A model generated the notes under the pieces. The model did not search any database. It was not told the DNA's origin and saw nothing but the letters and a program-made list of their open reading frames with translations. A stretch of 64,000 bases of DNA, from the NCBI RefSeq assembly GCF_005796205.1, contig NZ_VAHN01000005.1, forward strand, positions 124,001 to 188,000. Direction: 5' to 3'. Both the position numbers and the translations under genes were made by a program. Below, in pieces: positions 51,951 through 61,449 of the stretch (the first letter of the stretch is position 1; every line of letters begins with the position of its first letter). Origin of the DNA: Pseudarthrobacter sp. NamE2. GTDB taxonomy: Bacteria > Actinomycetota > Actinomycetes > Actinomycetales > Micrococcaceae.

Positions 51951-54071
51951 ATGGCAACAGAAACAGTTGCAAAGCCCCGTACCAGCGCTCGGGTACACGT
52001 CCAGAAGTTCGGGACGTTCCTGTCCGGAATGATCATGCCCAACATCGGTGCCTTCATCGCCTGGGGTCTGATTACGGCACTCTTCATCGAGAAGGGCTGG
52101 CTGCCGGTTCCGCAGCTTGGCGGCTTCGGCGAGACGGATGGTGTGCCGAACACCGGCCTCGTGGGGCCGATGATCACCTACCTGCTGCCACTGCTGATCG
52201 GGTACACCGGCGGCAAGATGGTCTATGACGTCCGTGGCGGCGTTGTGGGTGCCATCGGCACCATGGGCGTGATTGTAGGCGCCGGCATCCCGATGTTCAT
52301 CGGCGCCATGATCATGGGCCCGCTGGGCGGCTGGACCATGAAGAAGATCGACTCCATCTGGGACGGCAAGATCCGCCCCGGCTTCGAGATGCTGGTCAAC
52401 AACTTCTCCGCCGGCATCTGGGGTGCCCTGCTGGCAATCCTCGGTTTCTACGGGATCGCACCGGCGGTCCAGGCCTTCAGCACGGGCGCGGGGAACGTGG
52501 TGCAGTTCCTCGTGGACAACGGCCTGCTGCCGCTGACCAGCATCTTCATTGAGCCGGCAAAGGTCCTGTTCCTGAACAACGCCATCAACCACGGCGTCCT
52601 GACCCCGCTGGGCGTCCAGCAGTCCCTGGAGCAAGGCAAGTCCATCCTGTTCCTGCTTGAGGCCAACCCCGGTCCCGGCCTGGGCATCCTGCTGGCCTAT
52701 ATGTTCTTTGGCCGCGGGGTTGCCAAGGCCTCGGCTCCGGGCGCGGCAATTATCCACTTCCTGGGCGGTATCCACGAGATCTACTTCCCGTACGTGCTGA
52801 TGCGCCCGCTGCTGATCCTGGCTGCCATCGCCGGCGGCATGACCGGTATCGCCACGCTTGCCATCACCAACTCGGGCCTGGTCGCTCCGGCCGCCCCCGG
52901 TTCCATCTTCGCCGTGCTGGCCCAGACGTCCCGCGACAGCTACATCGGCGTGATCCTCGCCGTCCTGCTGGCGGCAACGGTGTCCTTCCTGGTGGCCTCC
53001 GTAATCATGAAGACCACCAAGCACAGCGATGAGGTGGACCTCAACGACGCCACGTCGCGGATGGAGCAGATGAAGGGCAAGAAGAGCTCCGTTGCCTCCA
53101 CCCTGACCGGCGCCGGCGCGGGTGCTGCCGCCGGCGGCGGCGTGGGTGTGCTGACAGGACCGGTCAAGAACGTCGTGTTCGCGTGCGACGCCGGCATGGG
53201 CTCCAGCGCCATGGGCGCTTCCGTGCTGCGGAACAAGATCAAGGCGGCCGGGTTCCCGGACGTGAAGGTCACCAACGCGTCCATCGCCAACCTCAGCGAC
53301 ACCTACGACGTTGTGGTCACCCACCAGGACCTGACCGAGCGCGCCAAGCCGGTCACCTCCAGCGCCGTCCACTACTCCGTAGACAACTTCATGAACAGCC
53401 CGCGCTATGACGAGATCGTGGAGCTGGTCCGCGAAAGCAACACCGGGGGCGGCACCGTTCCCGGCACCGATCCCGGGGAGGGAACCCCGGGCGGGGCTTC
53501 CGGAGCAGGCGCAGGGACCGCAGCAGGCGCCGCCGGTGCCGCAGCGGGAACGGCCACAGCCACCCGCGGCGCCCATGCTGCCGACGCTCCGGTGGATGCA
53601 GCACCGGAGGTTGGAACCACGGGCACCGCAACCGGCGGCACCGAGGTCCTGGCGCGCGAGAGCGTTATCCTGGACGGCTCGGCCACCACGCGCGACGCCG
53701 CCATCGACGAAGCCGGCCGGCTCCTGTTGGCCCGCGGCGCAGTGGATGAGGGCTACATCGCGGCCATGCACGAGCGCGAGGCATCCGTATCCACCTACAT
53801 GGGCAGCTACCTGGCCATCCCGCACGGCACCAATGCCGCCAAGGACCACATCCGGAAGTCGGCGGTCTCCGTGATCCGCTACCCGCAGGGCATCGACTGG
53901 AACGGCAAGCAGGTCAAGTTCGTGGTGGGCGTCGCGGGCGTCAACAACGAGCACCTGCACATCCTGTCCTCCATCGCGAAGGTCTTCACGGACAAGCAGC
54001 AGGTGGCCCGCCTGGAGGCCGCAACATCGGTGGACGAAGTCCTGGAGCTCTTCGGAAAGGTCAACGCATAG
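51951..54071 (+). CDS. mtlA: Mannitol-specific PTS permease, fused IICBA
   Basis: The protein has 706 aa with three domains. Residues ~15-355 are IIC (membrane, with GGIHEIYFPYVLM, the conserved GxHE sugar site). IIB has phosphocysteine C412 in VVFACDAGMGSSAMGAS. IIA has phosphohistidine H625 in YLAIPHGTN. A Gly/Ala/Thr-rich linker of ~65 residues joins IIB to IIA. The protein imports and phosphorylates mannitol using phosphate from ptsI via HPr. ATG 51951 follows GGAAATCAC. The stop overlaps mtlD start as TAGTG. Confidence 0.96.
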   Translation: MATETVAKPRTSARVHVQKFGTFLSGMIMPNIGAFIAWGLITALFIEKGWLPVPQLGGFGETDGVPNTGLVGPMITYLLPLLIGYTGGKMVYDVRGGVVGAIGTMGVIVGAGIPMFIGAMIMGPLGGWTMKKIDSIWDGKIRPGFEMLVNNFSAGIWGALLAILGFYGIAPAVQAFSTGAGNVVQFLVDNGLLPLTSIFIEPAKVLFLNNAINHGVLTPLGVQQSLEQGKSILFLLEANPGPGLGILLAYMFFGRGVAKASAPGAAIIHFLGGIHEIYFPYVLMRPLLILAAIAGGMTGIATLAITNSGLVAPAAPGSIFAVLAQTSRDSYIGVILAVLLAATVSFLVASVIMKTTKHSDEVDLNDATSRMEQMKGKKSSVASTLTGAGAGAAAGGGVGVLTGPVKNVVFACDAGMGSSAMGASVLRNKIKAAGFPDVKVTNASIANLSDTYDVVVTHQDLTERAKPVTSSAVHYSVDNFMNSPRYDEIVELVRESNTGGGTVPGTDPGEGTPGGASGAGAGTAAGAAGAAAGTATATRGAHAADAPVDAAPEVGTTGTATGGTEVLARESVILDGSATTRDAAIDEAGRLLLARGAVDEGYIAAMHEREASVSTYMGSYLAIPHGTNAAKDHIRKSAVSVIRYPQGIDWNGKQVKFVVGVAGVNNEHLHILSSIAKVFTDKQQVARLEAATSVDEVLELFGKVNA

Positions 54072-55234
54072 TGAAGGCAGTACATTTTGGTGCCGGGAAC
54101 ATAGGCCGCGGCTTTGTGGGGCTGCTCCTGCACGACGCCGGCTACGAGGTGGTGTTCGCGGACGTTGCGGATGCGCTGATCGCCCAGCTGGCGGAAGCGG
54201 ACAGCTACCGGGTCCACGAAGTGGGGGAGGAGGCCACGGTGCGGCCGGTCACCAACTTCCGTGCCCTGAACTCCAACACGCAGGAGGCGGAGCTGGTATC
54301 GGAAATCGCGACGGCGGACATTGTCACCACCGCGGTGGGCCCGCATGTCCTGAAGTTCGTGGCTCCGGTCATCGCCCGGGGCATTGCGGCGCGGGAGGAC
54401 GGGATGGCGCCGCTGCAGGTCATGGCCTGCGAGAACGCCATTAACGCCACGGACATCCTGGCCCGGGAGGTGGCCTCCCGTCCGGAGGGCGCCAACGGAG
54501 CCCTGGAGGGGCGGGCGGTTTTCGCGAACACCGCGGTGGACCGGATCGTCCCCAACCAGGAGCCCGGCCAGGGGCTGGACGTCACCGTGGAGACGTTCTA
54601 CGAGTGGGTCATCGACCGGACCGCCTTTGCAGGCTCCGCCCCCGCCATCCCCGGTGCCACCTTCGTGGATGACCTCTCGCCGTACATCGAGCGGAAGCTC
54701 TTCACCGTGAACACCGGACACGCCTCGGCTGCCTACTTCGGGTTCGAAGCGGGCATGGAGAAGATCTCCGAGGCCATGGCGGACCAGGACGTGGCCGAGG
54801 ATGTACGGGCCGTGCTGGAGGAAACCAAGCAGCTCCTGGTGTCCAAGCACGGGTTCAGCAACGACGAGCAGGAGGCCTACGTCCAGAAGATCCTGGCCCG
54901 GTTCTCCAACCCGCACCTGCAGGACACCGTCGCCCGGGTAGGCCGGGCCCCGCTGCGCAAGCTGGGACGGCACGAACGGTTCATCGGGCCGGCCGCTGAA
55001 CTCGCCGAGCGCGGAGTGGTGCCTGAGGCCCTGCTGGGTGCCATCACCGCGGCCCTGCGCTTCAACGATTCCGCGGACGCCGAAGCGACGGAACTGGCAG
55101 GCATCCTCGCTTCCCAGAGCCCTGCGGATGCCACGGCGAGGATCACGGGCCTTGAGCCGGAGCACCCGTTGTTCAACGCCGTCGCCACCCTGGTGGAGGA
55201 GCGGCAGGCGGAGGTGGCGCGCACGCCCGCCTGA
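54071..55234 (+). CDS. mtlD: Mannitol-1-phosphate 5-dehydrogenase
   Basis: 387 aa from GTG 54071, coupled to mtlA. The N-terminal NAD motif is KAVHFGAGNIGRGFVGLLLHDAGYEV, and the catalytic-domain signature KLFTVNTGHASAAYFGFEAGM contains the Lys and His of the long-chain polyol dehydrogenases. It oxidises mannitol 1-phosphate to fructose 6-phosphate. A very strong terminator hairpin follows 38 nt after the stop. Confidence 0.97.
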   Translation: MKAVHFGAGNIGRGFVGLLLHDAGYEVVFADVADALIAQLAEADSYRVHEVGEEATVRPVTNFRALNSNTQEAELVSEIATADIVTTAVGPHVLKFVAPVIARGIAAREDGMAPLQVMACENAINATDILAREVASRPEGANGALEGRAVFANTAVDRIVPNQEPGQGLDVTVETFYEWVIDRTAFAGSAPAIPGATFVDDLSPYIERKLFTVNTGHASAAYFGFEAGMEKISEAMADQDVAEDVRAVLEETKQLLVSKHGFSNDEQEAYVQKILARFSNPHLQDTVARVGRAPLRKLGRHERFIGPAAELAERGVVPEALLGAITAALRFNDSADAEATELAGILASQSPADATARITGLEPEHPLFNAVATLVEERQAEVARTPA

Positions 55235-55272
55235 CCCGGACCATCCGCGACGAACACGACGTACTGCACATA

Positions 55273-55316
55273 ACAGGACGGCGCCGGCACTTCCGCAAGT
55301 GCCGGCGTCGTCCTGT
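55273..55316 (+). terminator. Strong terminator of the mannitol operon
   Basis: Bases 55273-55292 pair with 55297-55316: a 20-bp stem with one G-U wobble, closed by the loop CCGC. The stem includes GCCGGCACTT/AAGTGCCGGC. No T run follows. Confidence 0.85.
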
Positions 55317-55318
55317 GT

Positions 55319-55577
55319 GATCTCTCCCGCTTCGGGCGTCCTGGGCGTACCCACCGCTGCCGACGTCAAGACAGAGGGAAGCCACGGCGAGGCCGTCTCC
55401 TTTGAATACATCAAGCAGGTCAACCACGACATCCTGTACGTCATCAACCGCGACGTTGCGACCGGCGGGGACGCCTCGGCAGCCAACCCGCTGCTGGACA
55501 ACGAGCTGGTGCAGTCCACCAACGCCGCCAAGGACAAACACGTTACGGACGACGTTCCCGAACTGTCCTGCCCCTGA
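55319..55577 (+). pseudogene. C-terminal relic of a siderophore-binding ABC lipoprotein
   Basis: About 85 codons with no start codon, ending in a TGA at 55575-55577. The reading GVPTAADVKTEGSHGEAVSF, then YVINRDVATGGDASAANPLL and DNELVQSTNAAKDKHVTDD resembles the end of catecholate/petrobactin siderophore-binding proteins such as CeuE/YclQ, where VSFE..., ..DRD and LDNELV are characteristic. The N-terminal two thirds are missing and no permease or ATPase follows. It begins directly behind the terminator of mtlD, so it probably is a deletion remnant. Confidence 0.7.
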
Positions 55578-55626
55578 AAAAGGTAATGGGCGTTGCCTCA
55601 AAAGGTGCAGGGGGTGAGAGAAGGTC

Positions 55627-57066
55627 CTAGACCTTGGCGGACCCCTTGGCTACGAACAGTGTCTCGGCCTGCTCCAGGGACATCCCGTTGGTTTCGGGCA
55701 CCTTGTACATCACAAAGAAGAAGGAGGCCGCGGCGAACAGCGCGTACATGGCGTAAGTCAGCGGCAGGGAACTGGCGGCCATTACAGGGAAGCTCAGGGT
55801 GATGGCGAAGTTGGCCACCCACTGCGCCGCCGCGGCAAGGCCAAGGGCCCGGGCGCGGATCCGGGACGGGAAGATCTCACCGAGGAGCACCCACACCAGC
55901 GGGCCCCAGGAGGCGCCGAAGCTGACCACGAACACGTTCGCGGCCACCAGTGCCAGCGGGCCCCAAAAACCCGGAAGGGTGATGTCCTCGCCGCTGCCCG
56001 TCGCCGACGCAAAGGCCAGCGCCATGGCGCCCAGGGACACGGCCATGCCCACGGACCCGGCCAGCAGGATGGGCCGGCGCCCGATCCTGTCCACCAGCGC
56101 GATCGCAACCAGGGTCACCAGGATGTTCGTAACGGACGTTGCCACCGAGATGGTGAGGGAGTCCTTCTCCTGGAAACCCACGGCCTTCCACAGGGTGGTG
56201 GAGTAGTAGAAGATCACGTTGATGCCCACGAACTGCTGGAGCACGGACAGGACGATGCCCACCCAGACCACCGCCTGCAGGCCAAGGGTCTTTCCGCGCA
56301 ACGAGCCCTTCTGGCCGGCCAGCCGGTCCTCCTCGATGGCTTCCCGGATTTCACGGATGTGCCGGTCCGTGTCCTCGGCCGGGGCGATCGAATCAAAGAC
56401 TTTCCGCGCCTCGTCCTCCTTGCCCAGGAACACCAGGAACCGCGGGGATTCGGGCAGCGTGAAGGCCACCCAGCCGTACACTACTGCGGGCACGGCGGCG
56501 GCCAGGAACATCCACCGCCAGGCCTCAATCCCCAGCCAGAAGGCCTGGTCCGCGCCGCCGGCGCTGGTGGCCAGGAGCGCGTCGGACAGGAGCGCAGCGA
56601 AGATGCCGGTGGTGATCGCCAGCTGCTGCAACGAAGCCAGGCGGCCACGGACCTTGCGCGGCGAAATTTCCGAAATGTACGCCGGGGCGATGACGGAGGC
56701 GAGGCCGATACCCAGCCCACCCACGAGTCGCCAGAAGATCAGGTCCCACACGCTGAAGGCGAAACCGGTGCCGAGGGCGCTGACCAGGAACAGCAGCGCG
56801 CCGATTTTCATCGCCGGGATCCGGCCGTAACGGTCGGCCACCTTCCCTGCGAGGTAGGCACCTGCAGCGCAGCCGAGCAGCGCAATGGCCACGGCAAAGC
56901 CTGTCACTGCTTCCGACAGCGCGAATTCGTCCTTCATGGCGTCCACGGCGCCGTTCACCACGGACGAGTCGAAGCCGAAGAGGAATCCGCCCACCGCCCC
57001 CGCGAGGGCGAGCCAGATCACCCGCTGCGGTATCCGGCTTGTCGTCTGCTCCTGTGCGGTGGGCAT
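55627..57066 (-). CDS. Sugar porter family MFS transporter
   Basis: 479 aa from ATG 57066, which has AGGGAGAACC upstream. Twelve helices. Sugar-porter signatures are GGFLFGFDSSVVNGA near the start, DRYGRIPAMKIG, GLGIGLASVIAPAYISEISPRKVRG, QQFVGINVIFYYS and VPETNGMSLEQAE at the end. It resembles bacterial GlcP/XylE type proton symporters for hexoses or pentoses. A longer frame to 57186 adds a non-conserved stretch. The substrate is not deducible. Confidence 0.93.
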   Translation of the reverse strand: MPTAQEQTTSRIPQRVIWLALAGAVGGFLFGFDSSVVNGAVDAMKDEFALSEAVTGFAVAIALLGCAAGAYLAGKVADRYGRIPAMKIGALLFLVSALGTGFAFSVWDLIFWRLVGGLGIGLASVIAPAYISEISPRKVRGRLASLQQLAITTGIFAALLSDALLATSAGGADQAFWLGIEAWRWMFLAAAVPAVVYGWVAFTLPESPRFLVFLGKEDEARKVFDSIAPAEDTDRHIREIREAIEEDRLAGQKGSLRGKTLGLQAVVWVGIVLSVLQQFVGINVIFYYSTTLWKAVGFQEKDSLTISVATSVTNILVTLVAIALVDRIGRRPILLAGSVGMAVSLGAMALAFASATGSGEDITLPGFWGPLALVAANVFVVSFGASWGPLVWVLLGEIFPSRIRARALGLAAAAQWVANFAITLSFPVMAASSLPLTYAMYALFAAASFFFVMYKVPETNGMSLEQAETLFVAKGSAKV

Positions 57067-57249
57067 GGTTCTCCCTGGGTTTGGGGTTTGGTGGAAGCGG
57101 TGCGGACGTCGTCGGCTGCGGTACCGGCCAGAGGGGCCGGCGCACTCGCGCCTAACAGTGTTCCATGCCACGGCGCCGCGATCCACTTGGGCGTGTCCCC
57201 GCCAAAGGAAGGACGACGACGGCGGGCCGCGCCGCCGTCGTCGTGGTGC

Positions 57250-57744
57250 CTACCGCTCCACGAGGATGCCGTCCGGATCGCACCAGACCATCGCCCCGGT
57301 ACGGAAGGTCACGCCGTCGATCACCACGTCCACGTCCGTTTCGCCGGCGCCGGCCTTGGCGCTCTTCTTCGGGTTGCTGCCGAGGGCCTTCACGCCCAGG
57401 TCAAGGAGTGCGAGAGCCTCCCGGTCCCGGATGGCGCCATGGATGACGACGCCGGCCCAGCCGTTCGCCACGGCGCTTTCGGCGATCATGTCCCCCATCA
57501 GGGCGGTGCCGAGTGAGCCGCCGCCGTCCACCACCAGGACGCTGCCGTTGCCCGGCGTGGCCAGGACGGACTTCACGAGGGCGTTGTCCTGGAAGCAGTG
57601 GATGGTCCGCACCTTCCCGGAGAAGTGGGAGCGGCCGCCCAGGGACTGGAACTGCAACGAAACAGAGGCCAGTTCGTCGCCGCGCTCATCGTAGAGGTCG
57701 GCGGTGTTGATGGCGGTCAGGGACTGGTCTTCTGCTGCTGCCAA
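57250..57744 (-). CDS. rraA: RraA-family protein (ribonuclease E activity regulator/oxaloacetate-decarboxylase-like)
   Basis: 164 aa from TTG 57744, with AGGAG seven bases upstream. LVVDGGGSLGTALMGDMIAESAVANGWAGVVIHGAIRDR and the end VTFRTGAMVWCDPDGILV are typical of RraA. In E. coli RraA inhibits RNase E, while many relatives are 4-hydroxy-4-methyl-2-oxoglutarate or oxaloacetate decarboxylases, with D and R residues of the GxxxDR motif present here. Both readings are possible; the enzyme reading may suit an actinobacterium better. Confidence 0.9.
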   Translation of the reverse strand: MAAAEDQSLTAINTADLYDERGDELASVSLQFQSLGGRSHFSGKVRTIHCFQDNALVKSVLATPGNGSVLVVDGGGSLGTALMGDMIAESAVANGWAGVVIHGAIRDREALALLDLGVKALGSNPKKSAKAGAGETDVDVVIDGVTFRTGAMVWCDPDGILVER

Positions 57745-57847
57745 TGGCTTCTCCTGCTCTTTGCGGCCCGGCCTCGGGTGTGAATCCCGGGGTGATGCTG
57801 CCCACGATAGTCTGAATTCCGAATCACGACGTCCAGGGGGAACAGCC

Positions 57848-59122
57848 ATGACTTTGCCGAACACGCCTGTCCCGTCGGACCTTCCGCAGTCGTCGGCGGC
57901 GCTCGCCGAGCCCACGGAAAAGGTCACCGCACGCTGGGTGACCGGGCTGGTCCTGGTCAACGTCGGCATCAACGCTGCGTTCTTCGGCCCCATCAACGTC
58001 TTCATCGGCCAGCAGGCCATCAGCATCGATGCGCCCAGCAAGGAAGCCATCCTTTCGCTCGTCACAGCCTGCGGCGCGGCAGTCTCCCTGGTGGCCAATC
58101 CGTTCTTCGGCGCGCTCTCGGACCGGACCACCTCCCGCTTCGGGCGCCGCGCCCCCTGGGTACTCGCAGGGGCGGTCCTGGCAACCGCCGCCCTGCTGGC
58201 GATGTCCGTGTCGGGAGCCGTTGCGCTGATGGTGCTCTTCTGGTGCCTGGTCCAACTGGGCGCCAACGCCGCCTATGCGGCCATTACTGCGGCTGTGCCG
58301 GACCGTGTCCCGGTTGCCCAGCGCGGCGGAGTAGGCGGACTGGCTGCCATGGGCCAGACCCTGGGGATCCTTACCGGGGCGGTTTTCGGCGCTGTCGTGT
58401 CCGGCAACTTCATGGTGGGCTACTGGCTGTGCGCGGCGGCGCTGCTGCTGTCCGTCCTGCCGTACCTGTTCCACCGGAACGATCCTGCCCTGCCAACGTC
58501 GGAGCTACCGGCGTTTCGGCTGCGGTCCTTTCTCTCCGGCTTCTACATCAGCCCTGTGAAGTATCCGGACTTCGCGTGGGCGTGGTTGACCCGGTTCCTG
58601 GTAAACGTCGGCAACCAGCTGACCATCGTTTATCTGCTGTTTTTCCTGCGCGACATCATCGGCCACGGGGATCCGGCCGCCGGCGTGCTGGTCCTTACCG
58701 GCATCTACGCCGTCATGGTGATGGTCACTGCCGTCCTGGCGGGGCCCTGGAGCGACAGGGTGGGCCGGAGAAAGCCCTTTGTCATCGGGTCCTCCGCCAC
58801 CATAGCCATGGCAGGCCTCATCATGGCGTTCTTCCCTGTCTGGCCGGGAGCGCTGGCCGGGGCCGCCGTCCTGGGCATCGGCTTTGGCGCCTACCTGGCT
58901 GTGGACTTCGCCTTGCTGACCCAGGTTCTGCCGTTCGCCGTCAGCCGGGGCAAGGACATGGGTGTGATCAACGTGGCCAACTCCCTCCCGCAGGTGGTGG
59001 CACCCGGGTTGGCCCTGCTGGCCGTGACCGAATGGGGAGGCTACGATGTCCTGTTCCTCCTCGCCGCTGTCATCGGGATGCTGGGAGCCGTTTTTGTGGT
59101 GATGATCAGGGGCGTGGACTGA
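57848..59122 (+). CDS. MFS transporter
   Basis: 424 aa from ATG 57848, with CAGGGGGAA upstream. About twelve helices. The cytoplasmic loop SDRTTSRFGRRAPWV and its second copy SDRVGRRKPFV are the MFS motif A. The shape resembles the sugar-cation symporter/GPH-like and SLC45-like branch. The start, with a ~30-residue polar leader, is typical for that group. A TetR gene follows on the same strand after 132 nt. Substrate unknown. Confidence 0.9.
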   Translation: MTLPNTPVPSDLPQSSAALAEPTEKVTARWVTGLVLVNVGINAAFFGPINVFIGQQAISIDAPSKEAILSLVTACGAAVSLVANPFFGALSDRTTSRFGRRAPWVLAGAVLATAALLAMSVSGAVALMVLFWCLVQLGANAAYAAITAAVPDRVPVAQRGGVGGLAAMGQTLGILTGAVFGAVVSGNFMVGYWLCAAALLLSVLPYLFHRNDPALPTSELPAFRLRSFLSGFYISPVKYPDFAWAWLTRFLVNVGNQLTIVYLLFFLRDIIGHGDPAAGVLVLTGIYAVMVMVTAVLAGPWSDRVGRRKPFVIGSSATIAMAGLIMAFFPVWPGALAGAAVLGIGFGAYLAVDFALLTQVLPFAVSRGKDMGVINVANSLPQVVAPGLALLAVTEWGGYDVLFLLAAVIGMLGAVFVVMIRGVD

Positions 59123-59150
59123 CCCGCCCTGACAGGAAAAGTAAGGCCGC

Positions 59151-59184
59151 TGACGAATCTCGTCACACTGCCGTGCCGTATAGT
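59151..59184 (+). promoter_or_regulatory. Operator and promoter upstream of the second TetR gene
   Basis: TGACGA-ATC-TCGTCA (59151-59165) is a perfect 6-3-6 inverted repeat. A -10-like TATAGT lies at 59179-59184. The repeat covers the -35 zone and is a good site for autoregulation by the TetR protein downstream. Confidence 0.55.
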
Positions 59185-59254
59185 TGAACCGGACTGCAGG
59201 CGGAGTCGGGATGGGGGCGCTCCCGGCTGCCGACACACAGGATCACAACCCGGA

Positions 59255-59869
59255 ATGCTGATGCCCGAGACCATTTCAGACCATCCGCCCATGGCCGCCA
59301 GGCCGTCCGCTCCACGCCAGCGGCTCCGCTATACCCGCATTTTGGAATCCGCCGCCTCCTTTGCGCGCAACGGGCTGGACTCCGTGGAACTGGCCGAAGT
59401 AGCAGCCAAAGCCGATGTCCCGCTGGGCACGCTCTACCGGTACTTTCCATCGCCCACGCACCTGATGCTTGCCCTCTACCGCCACCAGCTCGACGAGCTG
59501 CAGGCCGGTGCCCGCAACGCCTCCACCCGGTTCCGCGGCCGTGCCCTTGCCGGGTTGGTTATGGAGATCTTCCACATGCGGGTCATGCAGCCGGCCGTGG
59601 AGCAGTGCCTCAGCCGCGGCGTGTACCTGCCAGACCGCGACACCACTGCCCTGCTGCGCGAAATTGACGCCGTCGGCGAGAAGGTGGTGGGGGCAGCCGC
59701 CAATGACGAGGTGGCGGCACGGGTTCTGCTGCTGACAGTCACTGGTCTGGTCCAGTCCGTCCGCAACCGGCGGCTGTCCCTCTTCGAGGCTGAGGAAGAC
59801 CTCAAAAAGGCCTGCGCCAGGCTTTCACCTGGAGCTGAGTCTCGCTTCACACTGCACCAGACTGCGTAA
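59255..59869 (+). CDS. TetR-family transcriptional regulator (KstR-like)
   Basis: About 204 aa from ATG 59255 (ATG 59261 is also possible). The helix-turn-helix is RYTRILESAASFARNGLDSVELAEVAAKADVPLGTLYRYFPSPTHLMLAL. The architecture and the GTLYRYFPSPTHLMLALYRHQL stretch resemble KstR-type lipid/sterol regulators. Its target may be the MFS gene upstream or itself; no metabolic genes adjoin. Confidence 0.9.
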   Translation: MLMPETISDHPPMAARPSAPRQRLRYTRILESAASFARNGLDSVELAEVAAKADVPLGTLYRYFPSPTHLMLALYRHQLDELQAGARNASTRFRGRALAGLVMEIFHMRVMQPAVEQCLSRGVYLPDRDTTALLREIDAVGEKVVGAAANDEVAARVLLLTVTGLVQSVRNRRLSLFEAEEDLKKACARLSPGAESRFTLHQTA

Positions 59870-59908
59870 TTGGCCTAGACCACTAAGCTAATAAATACGC
59901 CTTTATCC

Positions 59909-59924
59909 AGTGGCGTAAGTCACA
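59909..59924. promoter_or_regulatory. CRP/GlxR-like half-match upstream of malic enzyme
   Basis: AGTGG-CGTAAG-TCACA matches 8 of 10 informative positions of the CRP-type TGTGA-N6-TCACA. It lies 232 nt upstream of the malic enzyme start in an AT-richer stretch. The 286-nt gap holds no gene; the rest shows nothing I can name. Confidence 0.35.
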
Positions 59925-60155
59925 AAAGCACGGGCAAAAGCGTTTTAGCGCGAACTTGCCGTGTCAAACCGTGCTTGCGTCCCTTTGCGGGCTGCCTACC
60001 ATGTCAACCGGAGCAGCAGGGTGGAAACATCCCCGACGCTCCTGCGGACCCGCCACCCCTGGGTTTCCTGTTCGCAGCATTTTTTTATCACCCCGGGTCC
60101 GCCGGACCGGGGTCACGGTGCCGTGCGTGCACGGCGAGAACCAGGAGACAACGAC

Positions 60156-61355
60156 GTGTCCATTGACGCAATCACCGCAGTTGACGATTCCGCAGCCACC
60201 GCCCTGACCGAGGAAGAGATCTTCGGCGCGCACCAGGGTGGCAAGCTCTCCGTCACCACCACGGCGCCGCTGTCCAACAAGCGGGACCTGTCCATTGCCT
60301 ACACCCCCGGTGTGGCCGAGGTCAGCCGTGCCATCCACAAGCAGCCCGAACTGGCGCGCACCCTGACCTGGGCCGAGCGCCTGGTGGTCGTGGTCAGCGA
60401 CGGCACCGCCGTCCTGGGCCTGGGGAACATCGGCGCCAGCGCCTCGCTGCCCGTGATGGAAGGCAAGTCCGCCCTCTTCAAGACCTTCGGCGACCTCGAC
60501 TCCATTCCCCTGGTCCTCAACACCAGCGACGTTGACGAGATCGTGGAAACCCTCGTCCGGCTGCGCCCCAGCTTCGGCGCCGTCAACCTCGAGGACATCG
60601 CCGCGCCGCGCTGCTTCGAACTTGAGGAAAAGCTCATTGAGGCCCTGGACTGCCCGGTGATGCACGATGACCAGCACGGCACCGCCGTCGTGGCCCTCGC
60701 CGCCCTCACCAACGCCGCCAAGGTCACTGGACGCGCCTTGGACAGCCTGCGCGTGGTGGTTTCCGGTGCGGGCGCTGCCGGCATCGCCGTCGCCGAAATC
60801 CTGCTTGCCGCAGGCACCAGCGACGTGGTCCTGCTCGACTCGAAGGGCGTCATCAACAGCACCCGCGCCGACCTGGCCGGTGACAGCACCAGCAAGAAGG
60901 CGGATATCGCCGGACGCAGCAACCCCCGCCGCGTGACCGGCGGACCGGCCGAGGCCCTGGCGGGCGCCGACGTCTTCATCGGTGTTTCATCCTCCAAGCT
61001 GGAGGAGGCGCACCTGGCCCTGATGAACCAGGATGCCATCGTGTTCGCCCTCTCCAACCCGGACCCCGAGGTGCTGCCCGAGGTGGCCGTGAAGTACGCT
61101 GCCGTTGTTGCCACCGGCCGCAGCGACTTCCCCAACCAGATCAACAACGTGCTGGCCTTCCCCGGCATCTTCCGCGGTGCACTGGATGCCGGTGCCCGCC
61201 GCATCACCCCCGCCATGAAGCTCGCCGCGGCGCGGGCCATCGCCGAACTCGCGTCCGAGGACCTGTCCGCGGACTACATCGTCCCCAGCCCGCTGGATCC
61301 GCGGGTTGCCCCGGCAGTCACCGCCGCGGTCGCCGCGGCAGCGGAGGCGAAGTAA
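60156..61355 (+). CDS. NAD(P)-dependent malic enzyme
   Basis: 399 aa from GTG 60156, with CCAGGAGAC upstream. The family features are SIAYTPGVAEVSRAI (Tyr), VVSDGTAVLGLGNIGASASLPVMEGK, NLEDIAAPRCFELEEKL and VMHDDQHGTAVV (metal-binding Asp), then VVSGAGAAGIAVAEILLAAG for NAD(P). It decarboxylates malate to pyruvate and yields reduced cofactor. The short ~400-residue form lacks a phosphotransacetylase tail, as in actinobacterial MaeA-type enzymes. A terminator follows. Confidence 0.95.
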   Translation: MSIDAITAVDDSAATALTEEEIFGAHQGGKLSVTTTAPLSNKRDLSIAYTPGVAEVSRAIHKQPELARTLTWAERLVVVVSDGTAVLGLGNIGASASLPVMEGKSALFKTFGDLDSIPLVLNTSDVDEIVETLVRLRPSFGAVNLEDIAAPRCFELEEKLIEALDCPVMHDDQHGTAVVALAALTNAAKVTGRALDSLRVVVSGAGAAGIAVAEILLAAGTSDVVLLDSKGVINSTRADLAGDSTSKKADIAGRSNPRRVTGGPAEALAGADVFIGVSSSKLEEAHLALMNQDAIVFALSNPDPEVLPEVAVKYAAVVATGRSDFPNQINNVLAFPGIFRGALDAGARRITPAMKLAAARAIAELASEDLSADYIVPSPLDPRVAPAVTAAVAAAAEAK

Positions 61356-61380
61356 GTCCCCTTCCGCCCGGGACAACAAG

Positions 61381-61419
61381 GACGGCGGCGCCTCCTTGCG
61401 CAAGGAAAGCGCCGCCGTC
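61381..61419 (+). terminator. Terminator hairpin after malic enzyme
   Basis: GACGGCGGCGC (61381-61391) pairs perfectly with GCGCCGCCGTC (61409-61419), and the inner TCCTTGC/GCAAGGA (61393-61406) adds a 7-bp stem. There is no T run. Confidence 0.75.
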
Positions 61420-61449
61420 GGGGGTTAAGCAGGAAATACACTGGAGTCC

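Noticed and set aside
51939..53960. Long minus-strand open frame of 673 codons
   Set aside because: Antisense to mtlA, composed mostly of Gly, Val, Asp, His and Gln. It mirrors the mtlA frame and shows no start signal.
53879..55537. Minus-strand frame opposite mtlD
   Set aside because: Shadow frame; the real gene on the plus strand carries full MtlD motifs.
59909..59924. Strong CRP/GlxR control of malic enzyme
   Set aside because: Only 8 of 10 informative bases match and the site is 232 nt upstream, so I list it as low-confidence site only and do not claim regulation.
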